64,000 bases of DNA from Acidimicrobiia bacterium (GTDB taxonomy: Bacteria > Actinomycetota > Acidimicrobiia > Acidimicrobiales > Poriferisodalaceae), in NCBI GenBank assembly GCA_022821985.1, contig JAJECP010000003.1, positions 1 to 64,000 on the forward strand. Reading direction: 5' to 3'. Under the pieces are notes generated by a model that did not search any database, had not been told where the DNA came from, and worked only from the letters and a program-made list of their open reading frames with translations. The position numbers and the translations under genes were made by a program. Below are positions 54,896 through 64,000 of the stretch, in pieces. How positions within the stretch are numbered: position 1 is the stretch's first letter; every line of letters begins with the position of its first letter.

Positions 54896-56460
54896 GGTGT
54901 GTCCCCTTTGTCGTCAGAGTCTGTGCCGTCAAGATCGTCGTCGGTGTCGTCTGTACCGTCGGTGCCCCCGGCAGCGTCAGCCGTGGGCAGTTCGAGCGCC
55001 GAACGCTCGATGGTGTCGCCGTCCGGTCCGATGAGTGTGGCGGCTTCTATGGCCCATTGCAGCGCCTTGCTCTTGCAAATGGCTGAGCTCAAGTGTGCAA
55101 GCCCGTCGGTGTCGGCGATGACCTCGCGCAGCTGGGCGGCGCTGCGGCCATCGGTCGTCGCCATGCGTTCCAGCTCTCCGTCAATGTCATCGTCGTCGGC
55201 TTCCAGCGATTCGGCCGCTGCCACGGCGCGCAGCGCCAAGTCGAGACGGACGCCGCGTTCAGCATCGTCTCGCAGCTCCCCGATGAACGATGCCGGCTCC
55301 TGACCCGTTGCCTCGAGCCACTCCTCGATCGTCATGTTCCGCTGCTGCAGCCCGCTGCCCAGCTCCTGCATGCGATCCGCGATCGCCCCGCTGATCATGG
55401 CGTCGGGAACCGGTCCCTCCACGAGGTCCGCAATCTGTTTCTGCGCCTCATCCCGCAGCACCATGTTGGCCTGCATGATGCGGCCGAAGCTCAGTTGGCG
55501 GGCGGTGGCGTCGCGCAATTCGGCAACGCTGTCGTGCTCGGTGTTCTCATCCACCCAGTCGTCGGTGAGTTCGGGCAGCACCAGCTCCGACACCGTGTTG
55601 ACGGTGATCTCGAAGTCGATCTCCATCTCCGGTTGCACCGGATGCGGTGCGCTGAACGACAAATCGGTGCCGGCCTCGCAGCCAGTCAGATGCTCGTCGA
55701 CCTCAGGAACTATGCCGCCGCTGCCGACCTCGTAGAGATAGTCCTGCGCCGCGAGCCCGGGAAGCGGTTCTCCCTCCACCGATCCCTCGATATCGATCGT
55801 GACGCGATCGCCTTGCGCCGCACCACGATCCACCTCGGCGATATCGGCGAACTGGCGGCGCGTCTCGTCGATACGGGCGTCGATCTCCTCGTCGGTCGGC
55901 ACTGGGCTGGGAATCTCGATCTGCAGGTCCTCGTAGCCCGAGACCGACACCACCGGCCGGATCTCGACGGTCGCTTCGAACGCCACTGGCCCGTCGCTGC
56001 CGTCAAGGGTGAGCTCCAGCTCGGGCTGGTTCACCACGTCGACATGGTTGTCACGCACCGCTTCGGCGTAGTACCGGGGCACCGCCTCTTCGAGCGCTTG
56101 AGCCCGGCCGATCTCGGATCCGAAGTGCGACTCCAGCACACGACGCGGTGCCCGGCCCGGACGGAAACCAGGAATGCGCACCTCGCGAGCAAGCTTGCGG
56201 AACGCAGCTTCGATGTCGGCGTCAAATGTGTCGGCGTCAACTTCGACGGTCAGCTTGACGCGAGGTCCGATGAACCTCTCGTTCGCGGCCTCGCCGTCGT
56301 CTGGGCTGTCCTCGCCCGCCGAGATGTCGGCATTCTCGTCGCCTGCGCTGCCGTCGTCGTCGCCCGCCGATGTGTCGTCGGGGAGGGACGGATCAGGTTC
56401 AGTAACTGGCGCGGGCCCGATGAAATCCGCTGGATCGAGCGGCGTCAGCGTCGTCTTCAC
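54892..56460 (-). CDS. tig: trigger factor
   Basis: A 522-residue ribosome-associated chaperone. The ribosome-binding domain has the signature GFRPGRAP; the PPIase domain starts around [19 protein letters not shown], followed by the helical C-terminal arms. The protein opens with an extra 60-residue acidic segment rich in Asp, Glu, Gly and Ser (residues 15-60), flanked by two FIGP motifs, and ends with an Asp/Thr-rich tail. These acidic ends make it longer than typical trigger factors (about 430). Upstream of clpP, divergent from clpX. Confidence 0.92.
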   Translation of the reverse strand: MKTTLTPLDPADFIGPAPVTEPDPSLPDDTSAGDDDGSAGDENADISAGEDSPDDGEAANERFIGPRVKLTVEVDADTFDADIEAAFRKLAREVRIPGFRPGRAPRRVLESHFGSEIGRAQALEEAVPRYYAEAVRDNHVDVVNQPELELTLDGSDGPVAFEATVEIRPVVSVSGYEDLQIEIPSPVPTDEEIDARIDETRRQFADIAEVDRGAAQGDRVTIDIEGSVEGEPLPGLAAQDYLYEVGSGGIVPEVDEHLTGCEAGTDLSFSAPHPVQPEMEIDFEITVNTVSELVLPELTDDWVDENTEHDSVAELRDATARQLSFGRIMQANMVLRDEAQKQIADLVEGPVPDAMISGAIADRMQELGSGLQQRNMTIEEWLEATGQEPASFIGELRDDAERGVRLDLALRAVAAAESLEADDDDIDGELERMATTDGRSAAQLREVIADTDGLAHLSSAICKSKALQWAIEAATLIGPDGDTIERSALELPTADAAGGTDGTDDTDDDLDGTDSDDKGDTP

Positions 56461-56673
56461 GAAGCGCGGAGCCTACCGGCGCACCGGCAGAGCCCCGTTC
56501 GGCGCGAGGCACAATGCCTCGTCGCGACGCGTCGTGCCACCGCCGCAGCGGCTCAACGCATCACGTGTTATCGCGCGTGCTGTGCCATCCTTGGCGGACG
56601 ACTCGGGTGAACGCCCCGGTGTTGCACAGCTGTGCAAGAGTCGGCAAGCTCATTCGCAGGAGGGAGGTGCAGC

Positions 56674-57935
<1,262 letters not shown>

Positions 57936-57939
<4 letters not shown>

Positions 57940-59360
57940 ACCCTGGGCCGTCAGACACTGGTCAGCCAGCATCAGCAGCTGGCCCGCTGCGCGACTACGA
58001 GGCCGCTGTCGACTGGTTGGATTCCCACATCGATCTTGAGCGGCTGCTCGGCAGCCCCGAGGCGACGCCGCCCACACTGGATCGCATGTGGACGCTCATG
58101 GGTGTCCTGGGCGACCCGCAGGACAGCGTGCCTGCGATTCACATCACCGGAACCAACGGCAAGGGCAGCACGGCACGGCTGGCTGTAGCACTGCTCGGGG
58201 CGTGCGGCCTCGCTGCGGGCAGCTACACCTCGCCGCACATCAACCGTGTCAATGACAGGATCGCAGTGGCCAACGAGCCGCTCGACGACGACTCGTTCAC
58301 GATGGCGGTCAGCGAGATCGCCGTCTTCGAGCCGATGGTGATCGAGCGCTGCGGCGAACGGCCGAACTACTTCGAGGTGATGGCCGCGGCCGCGTACAAC
58401 TGGTTTGCCTCCGCTGCACATGTCAACGTGATTGAGGTCGGCATGGGCGGGCGCTGGGATGCGACCAACGTGGTGGACGCTGCGGTGGCGGTCATCACCA
58501 ATGTGGGTGCCGACCATCTCGAGATCATCGGGCCCACGCTGGCAGACGTGGCTCAGGAGAAGGCAGGGATCATCTCCGCCGGAGCCACCGTGGTCTGCGG
58601 CGAGACGACACCGGAGCTCAGCGACATTGTGGCTGCCGCCGCCAGGCAGGCGGGTGCCGAGCTGTGGCAGCGCGGCGTTGACTGGGATGTCGCCGAGCGC
58701 CGGCCTGCTGTCGGAGGTCAGCTGGTGACGGTTCGCACGCCGTTCGGCGAGCACGCCGAGCTCTTTGTGCCGCTGCACGGTGCCCACCAGGCAACGAATG
58801 TCGCCGCCGCCATCAGCTCGGTCGAAGCATTCTTCGGACGGAGTCTGGACGGCGACGTGGTTGCGGCTGCGCTGGACGACGTCTCGCTGCCAGCCCGCTT
58901 CGAGATCGTCGCCCGGCAGCCGACGGTGGTCATCGATGGGGCGCACAATCCCGCCGGTGCCGCTGCATTGCGTGACACGCTGGCGGAGTCGCTGCTGGTC
59001 GATTCGGACGGTGCCGGCAGCGCCAGGGTGCTGGTCATCGGGGCGAACAGACCGCACGATCCCGCTGCGTTCTGCGAAGCACTCGGCCTCGACCAATTCG
59101 ACGCAGTAGTAGCTACCGCGGCCGACTGGCCGCGCGCCCTGCCGCCTGCGGACATCGCTGCGGCCGTGGAAGCTGCTGCGGGTGCTGACGGCGAGACCAC
59201 TGGTCACCGGCGCCCGCCGGAGATCATCAACACGCCCAGTGTTTCGGAAGCTGTGCACGCCGCGTGTGAAAGGGCCGGTTCCGACGGGATCGTGGTGGTG
59301 AGCGGCTCGCTGTACGTTGCCGCTGAAGCGCGGCGACTTCTGGGGGTTGACCCGCATTAG
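57936..59360 (+). CDS. folC: folylpolyglutamate synthase / dihydrofolate synthase
   Basis: A 474-residue Mur-ligase-family enzyme that adds glutamate to folates. It has [11 protein letters not shown] (P-loop), [47 protein letters not shown] and [16 protein letters not shown]. The start is TTG 57936 inside the clpX stop codon (TTGA), an unusual initiation codon that couples the two genes. Confidence 0.92.
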
Positions 59361-59422
59361 CCTCGGACGCGCAGCCGATGGCGCATCGCGCCACGACGCG
59401 AGCCAGGCCGAGGGAGACAGCG

Positions 59423-59911
59423 ATGCGGCAAACGCTGGTGATCTGCAAGCCCGACGCTGTCGAGCGCGGCCTCGTCGGCGAGATAGTTGGCAGATTCGAG
59501 CGCAAGGGGCTCGCCATCGCGGCCTTGGAGCACGGGGTCATCGAGCGCGACACGGCCGAGCAGCACTACGCCGAACACGCTGGCAAGAGCTTCTACGCGC
59601 CGCTGCTGGAGTTCATCACGCGCTCGCCGTCAGTGGTCATGGTGCTTGAGGGTCCCGCCGACGCAGGAGACGACGTGTTCGCGGTGGTGCGCACCCTCGT
59701 GGGTGCCACCAATCCCGCCACGGCGGCGCCCGGCACCATCCGGGGCGACTACGGGCTGTCTCCGACCGAGAATCTCGTGCACGGCTCCGACAGCGAAGCC
59801 TCTGCCCAGCGGGAGATCGCCCTGTTCTTCCCGTCGCTTGCGCAAGCCAGCAACACAGCGAGTAACGGCGCAGCCGAGAGTGCTGCGTCGATCAGTGAGG
59901 TGAGCGGCTGA
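59423..59911 (+). CDS. ndk: nucleoside diphosphate kinase
   Basis: A 162-residue NDP kinase. [19 protein letters not shown] opens the fold, and the active-site His is in NLVHGSDS after GTIRGDYG. The C-terminus carries an extra Ala/Ser-rich tail of about 25 residues. ATG 59423 follows AGGGAGA. It overlaps mreB by one base (TGATG). Confidence 0.94.
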   Translation: MRQTLVICKPDAVERGLVGEIVGRFERKGLAIAALEHGVIERDTAEQHYAEHAGKSFYAPLLEFITRSPSVVMVLEGPADAGDDVFAVVRTLVGATNPATAAPGTIRGDYGLSPTENLVHGSDSEASAQREIALFFPSLAQASNTASNGAAESAASISEVSG

Positions 59912-60969
59912 TGGCGTCGAACGGGTCATCCCGACCCCGCCGGCGCGGTTCGGTGTTCGGCGGCCGGGACATTGCTGTCGATCTCGGAACTGCGAACACG
60001 ATTGTCTTCGTCCGCGGCAGGGGCATCGTGCTCAATGAGCCCTCGGTGGTCGCTGTCGACTCCAAGACCGGCAACTCGCTGGCCGTCGGCCTCGAAGCCA
60101 AGCGGATGATCGGTCGCACTCCCGGCAACATCACTGCGATCAGCCCCCTCAAGGACGGCGTGATCGCAGACTTCGACATCTGCGAGAAGATGCTCCGGCA
60201 CTTCATCAACGAGGTCAGCCAGACGCGCTGGCCCAAGCCGCGCATGGTGATCTGCGTACCATCGGGGATCACTGGCGTGGAGCAGCGCGCGGTGCAGGAA
60301 GCCGCCGAGTACGCGGGCGCCCGCCGCGCCTACATCATCGAGGAGCCGATGGCCGCGGCGATCGGCGCCGGCCTGCCGGTGCAGTCGGCGCAGGGAAGCA
60401 TGATCGTCGACATCGGCGGCGGCACCACGGAAGTGGCGGTGATCTCGCTCGGCGGCATCGTGACGGCTCGCTCGGCACGCATCGGCGGCAACATGATCGA
60501 TGCGTCCATCAGCGCTCACGTCAAGAAGGAGCACGGTCTGGTCGTGGGCGAGCGCACCGCGGAGGAGATCAAGCTCGCACTCGGGTCGGCGTGGCCGCTG
60601 CAGCAGGAGATCTATGCCGAGGTCCGTGGCCGCGACATGGTCAGCGGGCTGCCCGAATCGGTCAGCGTCGACAGCCAGGAGATACGCGAAGCGATCGCGG
60701 GCCCGGTCAGCGCCATTGTCGACTCGGTGAAGGCGACGCTCGATGACACGGCGCCGGAGTTGGCAGCCGATGTCATGGACTACGGCATCACGCTTGCGGG
60801 CGGCGGGGCGATGCTGCGCGGACTGCCGGATCGACTGCGCTCGGAGACAGGCGTTGCAGTCCACATCGCGGAGGACCCGCTGTTTGCCGTCGTGCGCGGT
60901 TCAGGCCAGACGCTCGAAGAGTTCGACGTCCTCCACGGAGTGCTGTACTCCTCCACCGAGGGGCGCTGA
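59911..60969 (+). CDS. mreB: rod-shape determining protein MreB
   Basis: A 352-residue bacterial actin. It has DIAVDLGTANTIVFVRG (phosphate 1), VDIGGGTTEVAVISLGG (phosphate 2), EEPMAAAIGAGLPV and GITLAGGGAMLRGLPDRL. It polymerises under the membrane to guide lateral wall synthesis. The arginine-rich N-terminus could assist membrane binding. Followed by mreC, mreD and mrdA. Confidence 0.96.
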   Translation: MASNGSSRPRRRGSVFGGRDIAVDLGTANTIVFVRGRGIVLNEPSVVAVDSKTGNSLAVGLEAKRMIGRTPGNITAISPLKDGVIADFDICEKMLRHFINEVSQTRWPKPRMVICVPSGITGVEQRAVQEAAEYAGARRAYIIEEPMAAAIGAGLPVQSAQGSMIVDIGGGTTEVAVISLGGIVTARSARIGGNMIDASISAHVKKEHGLVVGERTAEEIKLALGSAWPLQQEIYAEVRGRDMVSGLPESVSVDSQEIREAIAGPVSAIVDSVKATLDDTAPELAADVMDYGITLAGGGAMLRGLPDRLRSETGVAVHIAEDPLFAVVRGSGQTLEEFDVLHGVLYSSTEGR

Positions 60970-60980
60970 CGCCCCCGGCC

Positions 60981-61865
60981 GTGGCCCGCCGCGCCGGCAT
61001 TCGGAGACGCACCTGGCTCCGCTTGGCCCTGCTCGTCGTGACGGCCATCGCATTGCTCACGCTCGACGCGCGCGGTTCGGGCGGTGTGCTGGACACTGCC
61101 CGCGGCGCGACCTTGGATCTTCTGGGACCGGTGCGGACGTTCGGCGACTGGGTGGCCGAACCGTTTCGCAACGCCTGGCGCGGGATCGTCAGCTACGACG
61201 ACTTAGAGGCTGAGAACGCGCAGCTGCGCGGCGAGTTGGCTGAAGCCGAGGCATCGGTGCTGCGTGTCGGCGAGTTGGAACGGGATCGCCAGGAGTTGCT
61301 TGCGCTGGTGGGCGCCCGCGACGCTGCCCCGGCAATCCCCCGTGTCACGGCGCGGGTCATCGACGCACCTGTGTCCAACTTTGAACGCACGATCGAGCTA
61401 GCGAAGGGGCGACGTGACGGCATCCGGGAGGGCATGCCAGTGGAGAGCGGCGACGGACTGGTCGGACGGGTGGTGCAGGCCAGCACCACCCGTTCGCGCG
61501 TCGAGCTGCTGACCGATCCCAATTTCGACGCTGGCGTGCGCATCGTCCGATCCGGCGACGACGGCTTGGCTTCGGGACGGGGGCCGGGCCGCGATCTGGA
61601 GGTCAGCTATATCGAGCTGGAGACCGTCGTCATCCCCGGCGAGACCGTGGTGACGAGCGGCTTTGCGGGCAGCACGTTCCCGGCGGGGCTGTTGGTGGGC
61701 ACGGTCACCGATGTTGAACCGGATGCAGTGCGGGGCGCGCAGCGAGTCACCGTGCACCCTGCTGCGGATCTTGAGCGCCTTCGCTGGGTACAGGTGCTGC
61801 TCTACGAGCCCAACGTTCCCGAGCCGGTGATCGTGGATCGCGAGCCTCCAGAGGCTGAACAATGA
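60981..61865 (+). CDS. mreC: cell-shape protein MreC
   Basis: A 294-residue bitopic protein: one N-terminal membrane segment (LRLALLVVTAIALLTL), a coiled coil (EAENAQLRGELAEAEASVL) and two beta barrels (IREGMPVESGDGLVGRV, VVTSGFAGSTFPAGLLVGTV). It links MreB to the wall synthases outside the membrane. GTG 60981; its stop overlaps the mreD start. Confidence 0.92.
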   Translation: MARRAGIRRRTWLRLALLVVTAIALLTLDARGSGGVLDTARGATLDLLGPVRTFGDWVAEPFRNAWRGIVSYDDLEAENAQLRGELAEAEASVLRVGELERDRQELLALVGARDAAPAIPRVTARVIDAPVSNFERTIELAKGRRDGIREGMPVESGDGLVGRVVQASTTRSRVELLTDPNFDAGVRIVRSGDDGLASGRGPGRDLEVSYIELETVVIPGETVVTSGFAGSTFPAGLLVGTVTDVEPDAVRGAQRVTVHPAADLERLRWVQVLLYEPNVPEPVIVDREPPEAEQ

Positions 61866-62398
61866 TGGCCGGCGCCGGGCCGCTGGCCCGGTCGACGCTG
61901 GTGCTGGCTGTTGCCGTCGTCGTTCACGTGGGCTTGCTGGCACACATCACCCCGGCGGGAGTCATCGTCGATCCGCTGGTCTTGCTGGCCGTCGCCGGTG
62001 GGATGATGGGCGGTCGCAGTACGGGGGCATCCTTCGGCGGCGGCTGCGGGCTTGCTTCCGATCTCATCCTTCACACGCCGTTCGGCATGTCGTTGCTCGT
62101 GCTCACGCTGGTGGGGTATCTGTCGGGTGCCATCACCGAGCAGATCCCTTCGGCCGGCAGGCTCGCTCGCGCTGCCATCGCGTCACTGCTGGCAGCGGGC
62201 GGGATTGGCCTGTTCGCGGGCGCTGGCTGGCTGATGGATCTCGTCTATGTGACGGAGGCACCGATCGTTCGCATCGCCATCGTGACCGGCGTTGCGTCCC
62301 TGCTGACCAATCCGCTGCTCGAGCGAGCGACTCGCTGGGCCCTCATCATCCGTCCGCGCATGACCGTCAGTCCAGAAAGCGGCGCGCGCGGTGGATGA
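61862..62398 (+). CDS. mreD: cell-shape protein MreD
   Basis: A 178-residue integral membrane protein with about five hydrophobic helices (for example STLVLAVAVVVHVGLLAHI and SLLVLTLVGYLSGAI), small and Gly/Ala-rich as is usual for MreD. It overlaps mreC by four bases and mrdA by eight, which marks the operon. Confidence 0.85.
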   Translation: MMAGAGPLARSTLVLAVAVVVHVGLLAHITPAGVIVDPLVLLAVAGGMMGGRSTGASFGGGCGLASDLILHTPFGMSLLVLTLVGYLSGAITEQIPSAGRLARAAIASLLAAGGIGLFAGAGWLMDLVYVTEAPIVRIAIVTGVASLLTNPLLERATRWALIIRPRMTVSPESGARGG

Positions 62399-64000
62399 GC
62401 GGGTCCGCCGCCGGATGGCCTTCATCGGCATCGTGATAGTGGGCCTGTTCGGAGCGCTGTTCACCCGCCTGTGGTACCTGCAGGTACTCGAAACGGAGCA
62501 GTTTGCGGTGGCTGCCGAGTCGAATCAGGTCCGCATCATCATCACGCCGCCGACGCGCGGCCGCATCCTCGACCGCCATGGCGTGGTGCTCGCGGACAAC
62601 GTCCGCACCGGCGTGGTGACCTATGACCACTCGAGATACAGCGAGCAGCACACCGAAGCCGTGCTGACCGAACTGGCTGACCTGCTCGATGTGCCTGCTG
62701 AGCGTCTCAGCCAGGGTTTTGCAGACCAGCGCACCCACCCGCTCGCCCCGAAAGTGGTCGCGACGGGTCTCGATGAAGACGGCCTGCTGAGGGTGGCGGA
62801 GCGCTCGATTGCCGGAGTGGAGGCCAGGTGGGATTGGGTGCGGGTGTACCCCCAGAACGAGGTGGGCGCGCACATCGTCGGTTACGTCGGTGCGATGTCG
62901 GAGCGCCAGCATCGCGAGCTGATCGATGACGGCTACCTGCCGTACGAGCGGGTCGGCAGGGCTGGCATCGAGGGTCTCTTCGAAGCGGAGCTCCACGGCG
63001 AACCCGGGCGCACCAAGCTCGAGGTCGACCGGCAAGACCGCGTGCAGCGGATATTGGCCGATGTCCCCCCCGAACCGGGAGACGACATCGTGCTGTCCAT
63101 CGACGTCGAATTGCAGGCCGCCGCCGAGTCATACCTGCGGCAGGGACTCATCGCCGCTCGCAAGACAGTGAGCGAGGACTCCGGCTTCTTCTACCCGGCG
63201 CTCACCGGGGCTGCTGTCGTGATGGACGTGCGCAACGGCGACGTGCTGGCCATGGTGTCGCACCCGACCTACGACCCCACGTGGATGGTCGAGGGACTGT
63301 CGTTGGCGGAGTACCGGTCGGTATTCGAGAATCCCTACGCTCCCGGCGCGCTCAACAACCTCGCCGTGCAAGGCACCTACTCGCCCGGGTCGGTGTTCAA
63401 GCCGGTGACGGCGCTCGCCGGTCTGGACGCGGGGCTCATCTCGCCGCGGGCGGCCTTCCACGACGTGGGCTACTACAGGATCCCCGATGCGCGTGGCTGC
63501 ACCGGCCGCTGCACGTTCTTCAATGCCGATAGGGCTGCCCTCGGCACCTTGGACCTCTCCGGGGCATTGACCCGATCGAGCGACGCGTACTTCTACAAGG
63601 TGTCCGACGACCTGTTCTGGATCGATGGCCCTGAGCAGTGGGCAATCCAGGACATGGCCCGCTCGCTCGGTTTCGGATCCCCGACCGGCGTGCAGCTGCC
63701 GTTCGAGAAATCGGGCCGGGTGCCCGACGGTGACGTCAAGCAGACCCTCTTCGAGCTGAGCCCCGAGGCCTACAACCCCTACGACGAACCAGCGCGATGG
63801 TTCCCGGGCGACAACATCAACACCGGTATCGGCCAGGGGCTTGTCGCCGTGACACCGATGCAGCTCGCCAACGCCTACGCCACGATGGCCAATGGCGGGA
63901 CGCTCTTCTCGCCGAACATCGTCGAAGCGGTGGTTTCGCGCCGCGCCGAGTCGTTCGGCGAGCCGGTACTGACCTTCGAACCCCGGGTGCTCGATGTGGT
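62391..64000 (+). CDS. mrdA: penicillin-binding protein 2, elongation transpeptidase (3' truncated by window)
   Basis: 537 residues are visible from GTG 62391. It opens with a short cytoplasmic tail and a membrane anchor (IGIVIVGLFGALFTRLWYL), then TPPTRGRILDRHG, the PBP dimerisation region, GRAGIEGLFEAELHG, and the transpeptidase with nucleophile Ser334 in SPGSVFKPVTA (SxxK), TRSSDAYFY, and NTGIGQGLVAVTPMQLANAYA near the window edge. The KTG box lies past the end. It crosslinks peptidoglycan with the Mre complex. Confidence 0.93.
   Translation, partial: MDERVRRRMAFIGIVIVGLFGALFTRLWYLQVLETEQFAVAAESNQVRIIITPPTRGRILDRHGVVLADNVRTGVVTYDHSRYSEQHTEAVLTELADLLDVPAERLSQGFADQRTHPLAPKVVATGLDEDGLLRVAERSIAGVEARWDWVRVYPQNEVGAHIVGYVGAMSERQHRELIDDGYLPYERVGRAGIEGLFEAELHGEPGRTKLEVDRQDRVQRILADVPPEPGDDIVLSIDVELQAAAESYLRQGLIAARKTVSEDSGFFYPALTGAAVVMDVRNGDVLAMVSHPTYDPTWMVEGLSLAEYRSVFENPYAPGALNNLAVQGTYSPGSVFKPVTALAGLDAGLISPRAAFHDVGYYRIPDARGCTGRCTFFNADRAALGTLDLSGALTRSSDAYFYKVSDDLFWIDGPEQWAIQDMARSLGFGSPTGVQLPFEKSGRVPDGDVKQTLFELSPEAYNPYDEPARWFPGDNINTGIGQGLVAVTPMQLANAYATMANGGTLFSPNIVEAVVSRRAESFGEPVLTFEPRVLDV

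Overview
The window reads as high-GC, gene-dense bacterial DNA, most probably from a free-living or symbiotic actinobacterium of the Acidimicrobiia type. That placement is inferred from the mix of a UvrD2-like helicase with an HRDC tail, an F420-type luciferase-like oxidoreductase, Gram-positive-style signal peptides, abundant CaiB, amidase, Rieske and hydantoinase genes, and the order tig-clpP / clpX-folC-ndk-mreBCD-mrdA. No 16S rRNA gene is present. The first 10-12 kb (RecQ-UvrD fusion helicase, VapBC-type module, DUF4143 ATPase, dimethylglycine dehydrogenase) has a more accessory and slightly higher-GC3 character than the rest, so it may be transferred DNA or an assembly join.

Layout. 1-6.7 kb: 5'-truncated RecQ-UvrD helicase, AbrB/PIN toxin-antitoxin pair, DUF4143 ATPase. 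6.8-13.9 kb (minus): hydantoinase/oxoprolinase fusion, GST and dimethylglycine/sarcosine dehydrogenase in a tightly coupled operon. 14-32.4 kb: catabolic block with two paralogous class III aminotransferases flanking a Rieske oxygenase, two amidases, a TesB thioesterase, a single and a double CaiB CoA-transferase, alpha/beta hydrolase, 2OG-Fe(II) oxygenase, quinone oxidoreductase, CaiC-like acyl-CoA ligase and alanine dehydrogenase. 32.6-35.6 kb: a defence island with a C5-cytosine methyltransferase, a clear NaeI-family restriction enzyme, a 23-bp-period direct-repeat array, a short solitary HicB-like antitoxin and a Vsr mismatch endonuclease. 35.8-38.8 kb: amino-acid-type binding lipoprotein, two carboxymuconolactone-decarboxylase-fold proteins, beta-carbonic anhydrase. 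38.8-39.0 kb: tRNA-Lys and tRNA-His.

39.1-40.1 kb holds the most notable gene: a GrdB/PrdB-like protein (glycine/sarcosine/betaine reductase selenoprotein B superfamily) whose frame is interrupted by one UGA at 39637, followed directly by perfect stem-loops that fit the bacterial SECIS layout. It is best read as one 339-residue selenoprotein with a Sec-x-x-Cys redox motif, not as two genes or a pseudogene. 40.2-49.5 kb: Nudix hydrolases, a PD-(D/E)XK-like nuclease, cupin, folE, UvrD2-like helicase, LLM oxidoreductase, ferredoxin and tRNA-Arg. 49.7-54.2 kb: tRNA-Pro, mmsA, a VOC protein, an SDR, a DMSP-demethylase (DmdA)-like protein, and tRNA-Gly followed by a damaged partial copy of itself. 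54.2-64.0 kb: housekeeping proteostasis and cell-shape genes, ending inside penicillin-binding protein 2.

Functionally the window suggests an aerobic heterotroph using methylated osmolytes and carboxylates: a dimethylglycine dehydrogenase and a betaine/carnitine-type Rieske oxygenase for N-methyl compounds, and a DmdA-like enzyme with MmsA for sulfonium compounds. It also implies selenocysteine machinery elsewhere in the genome.
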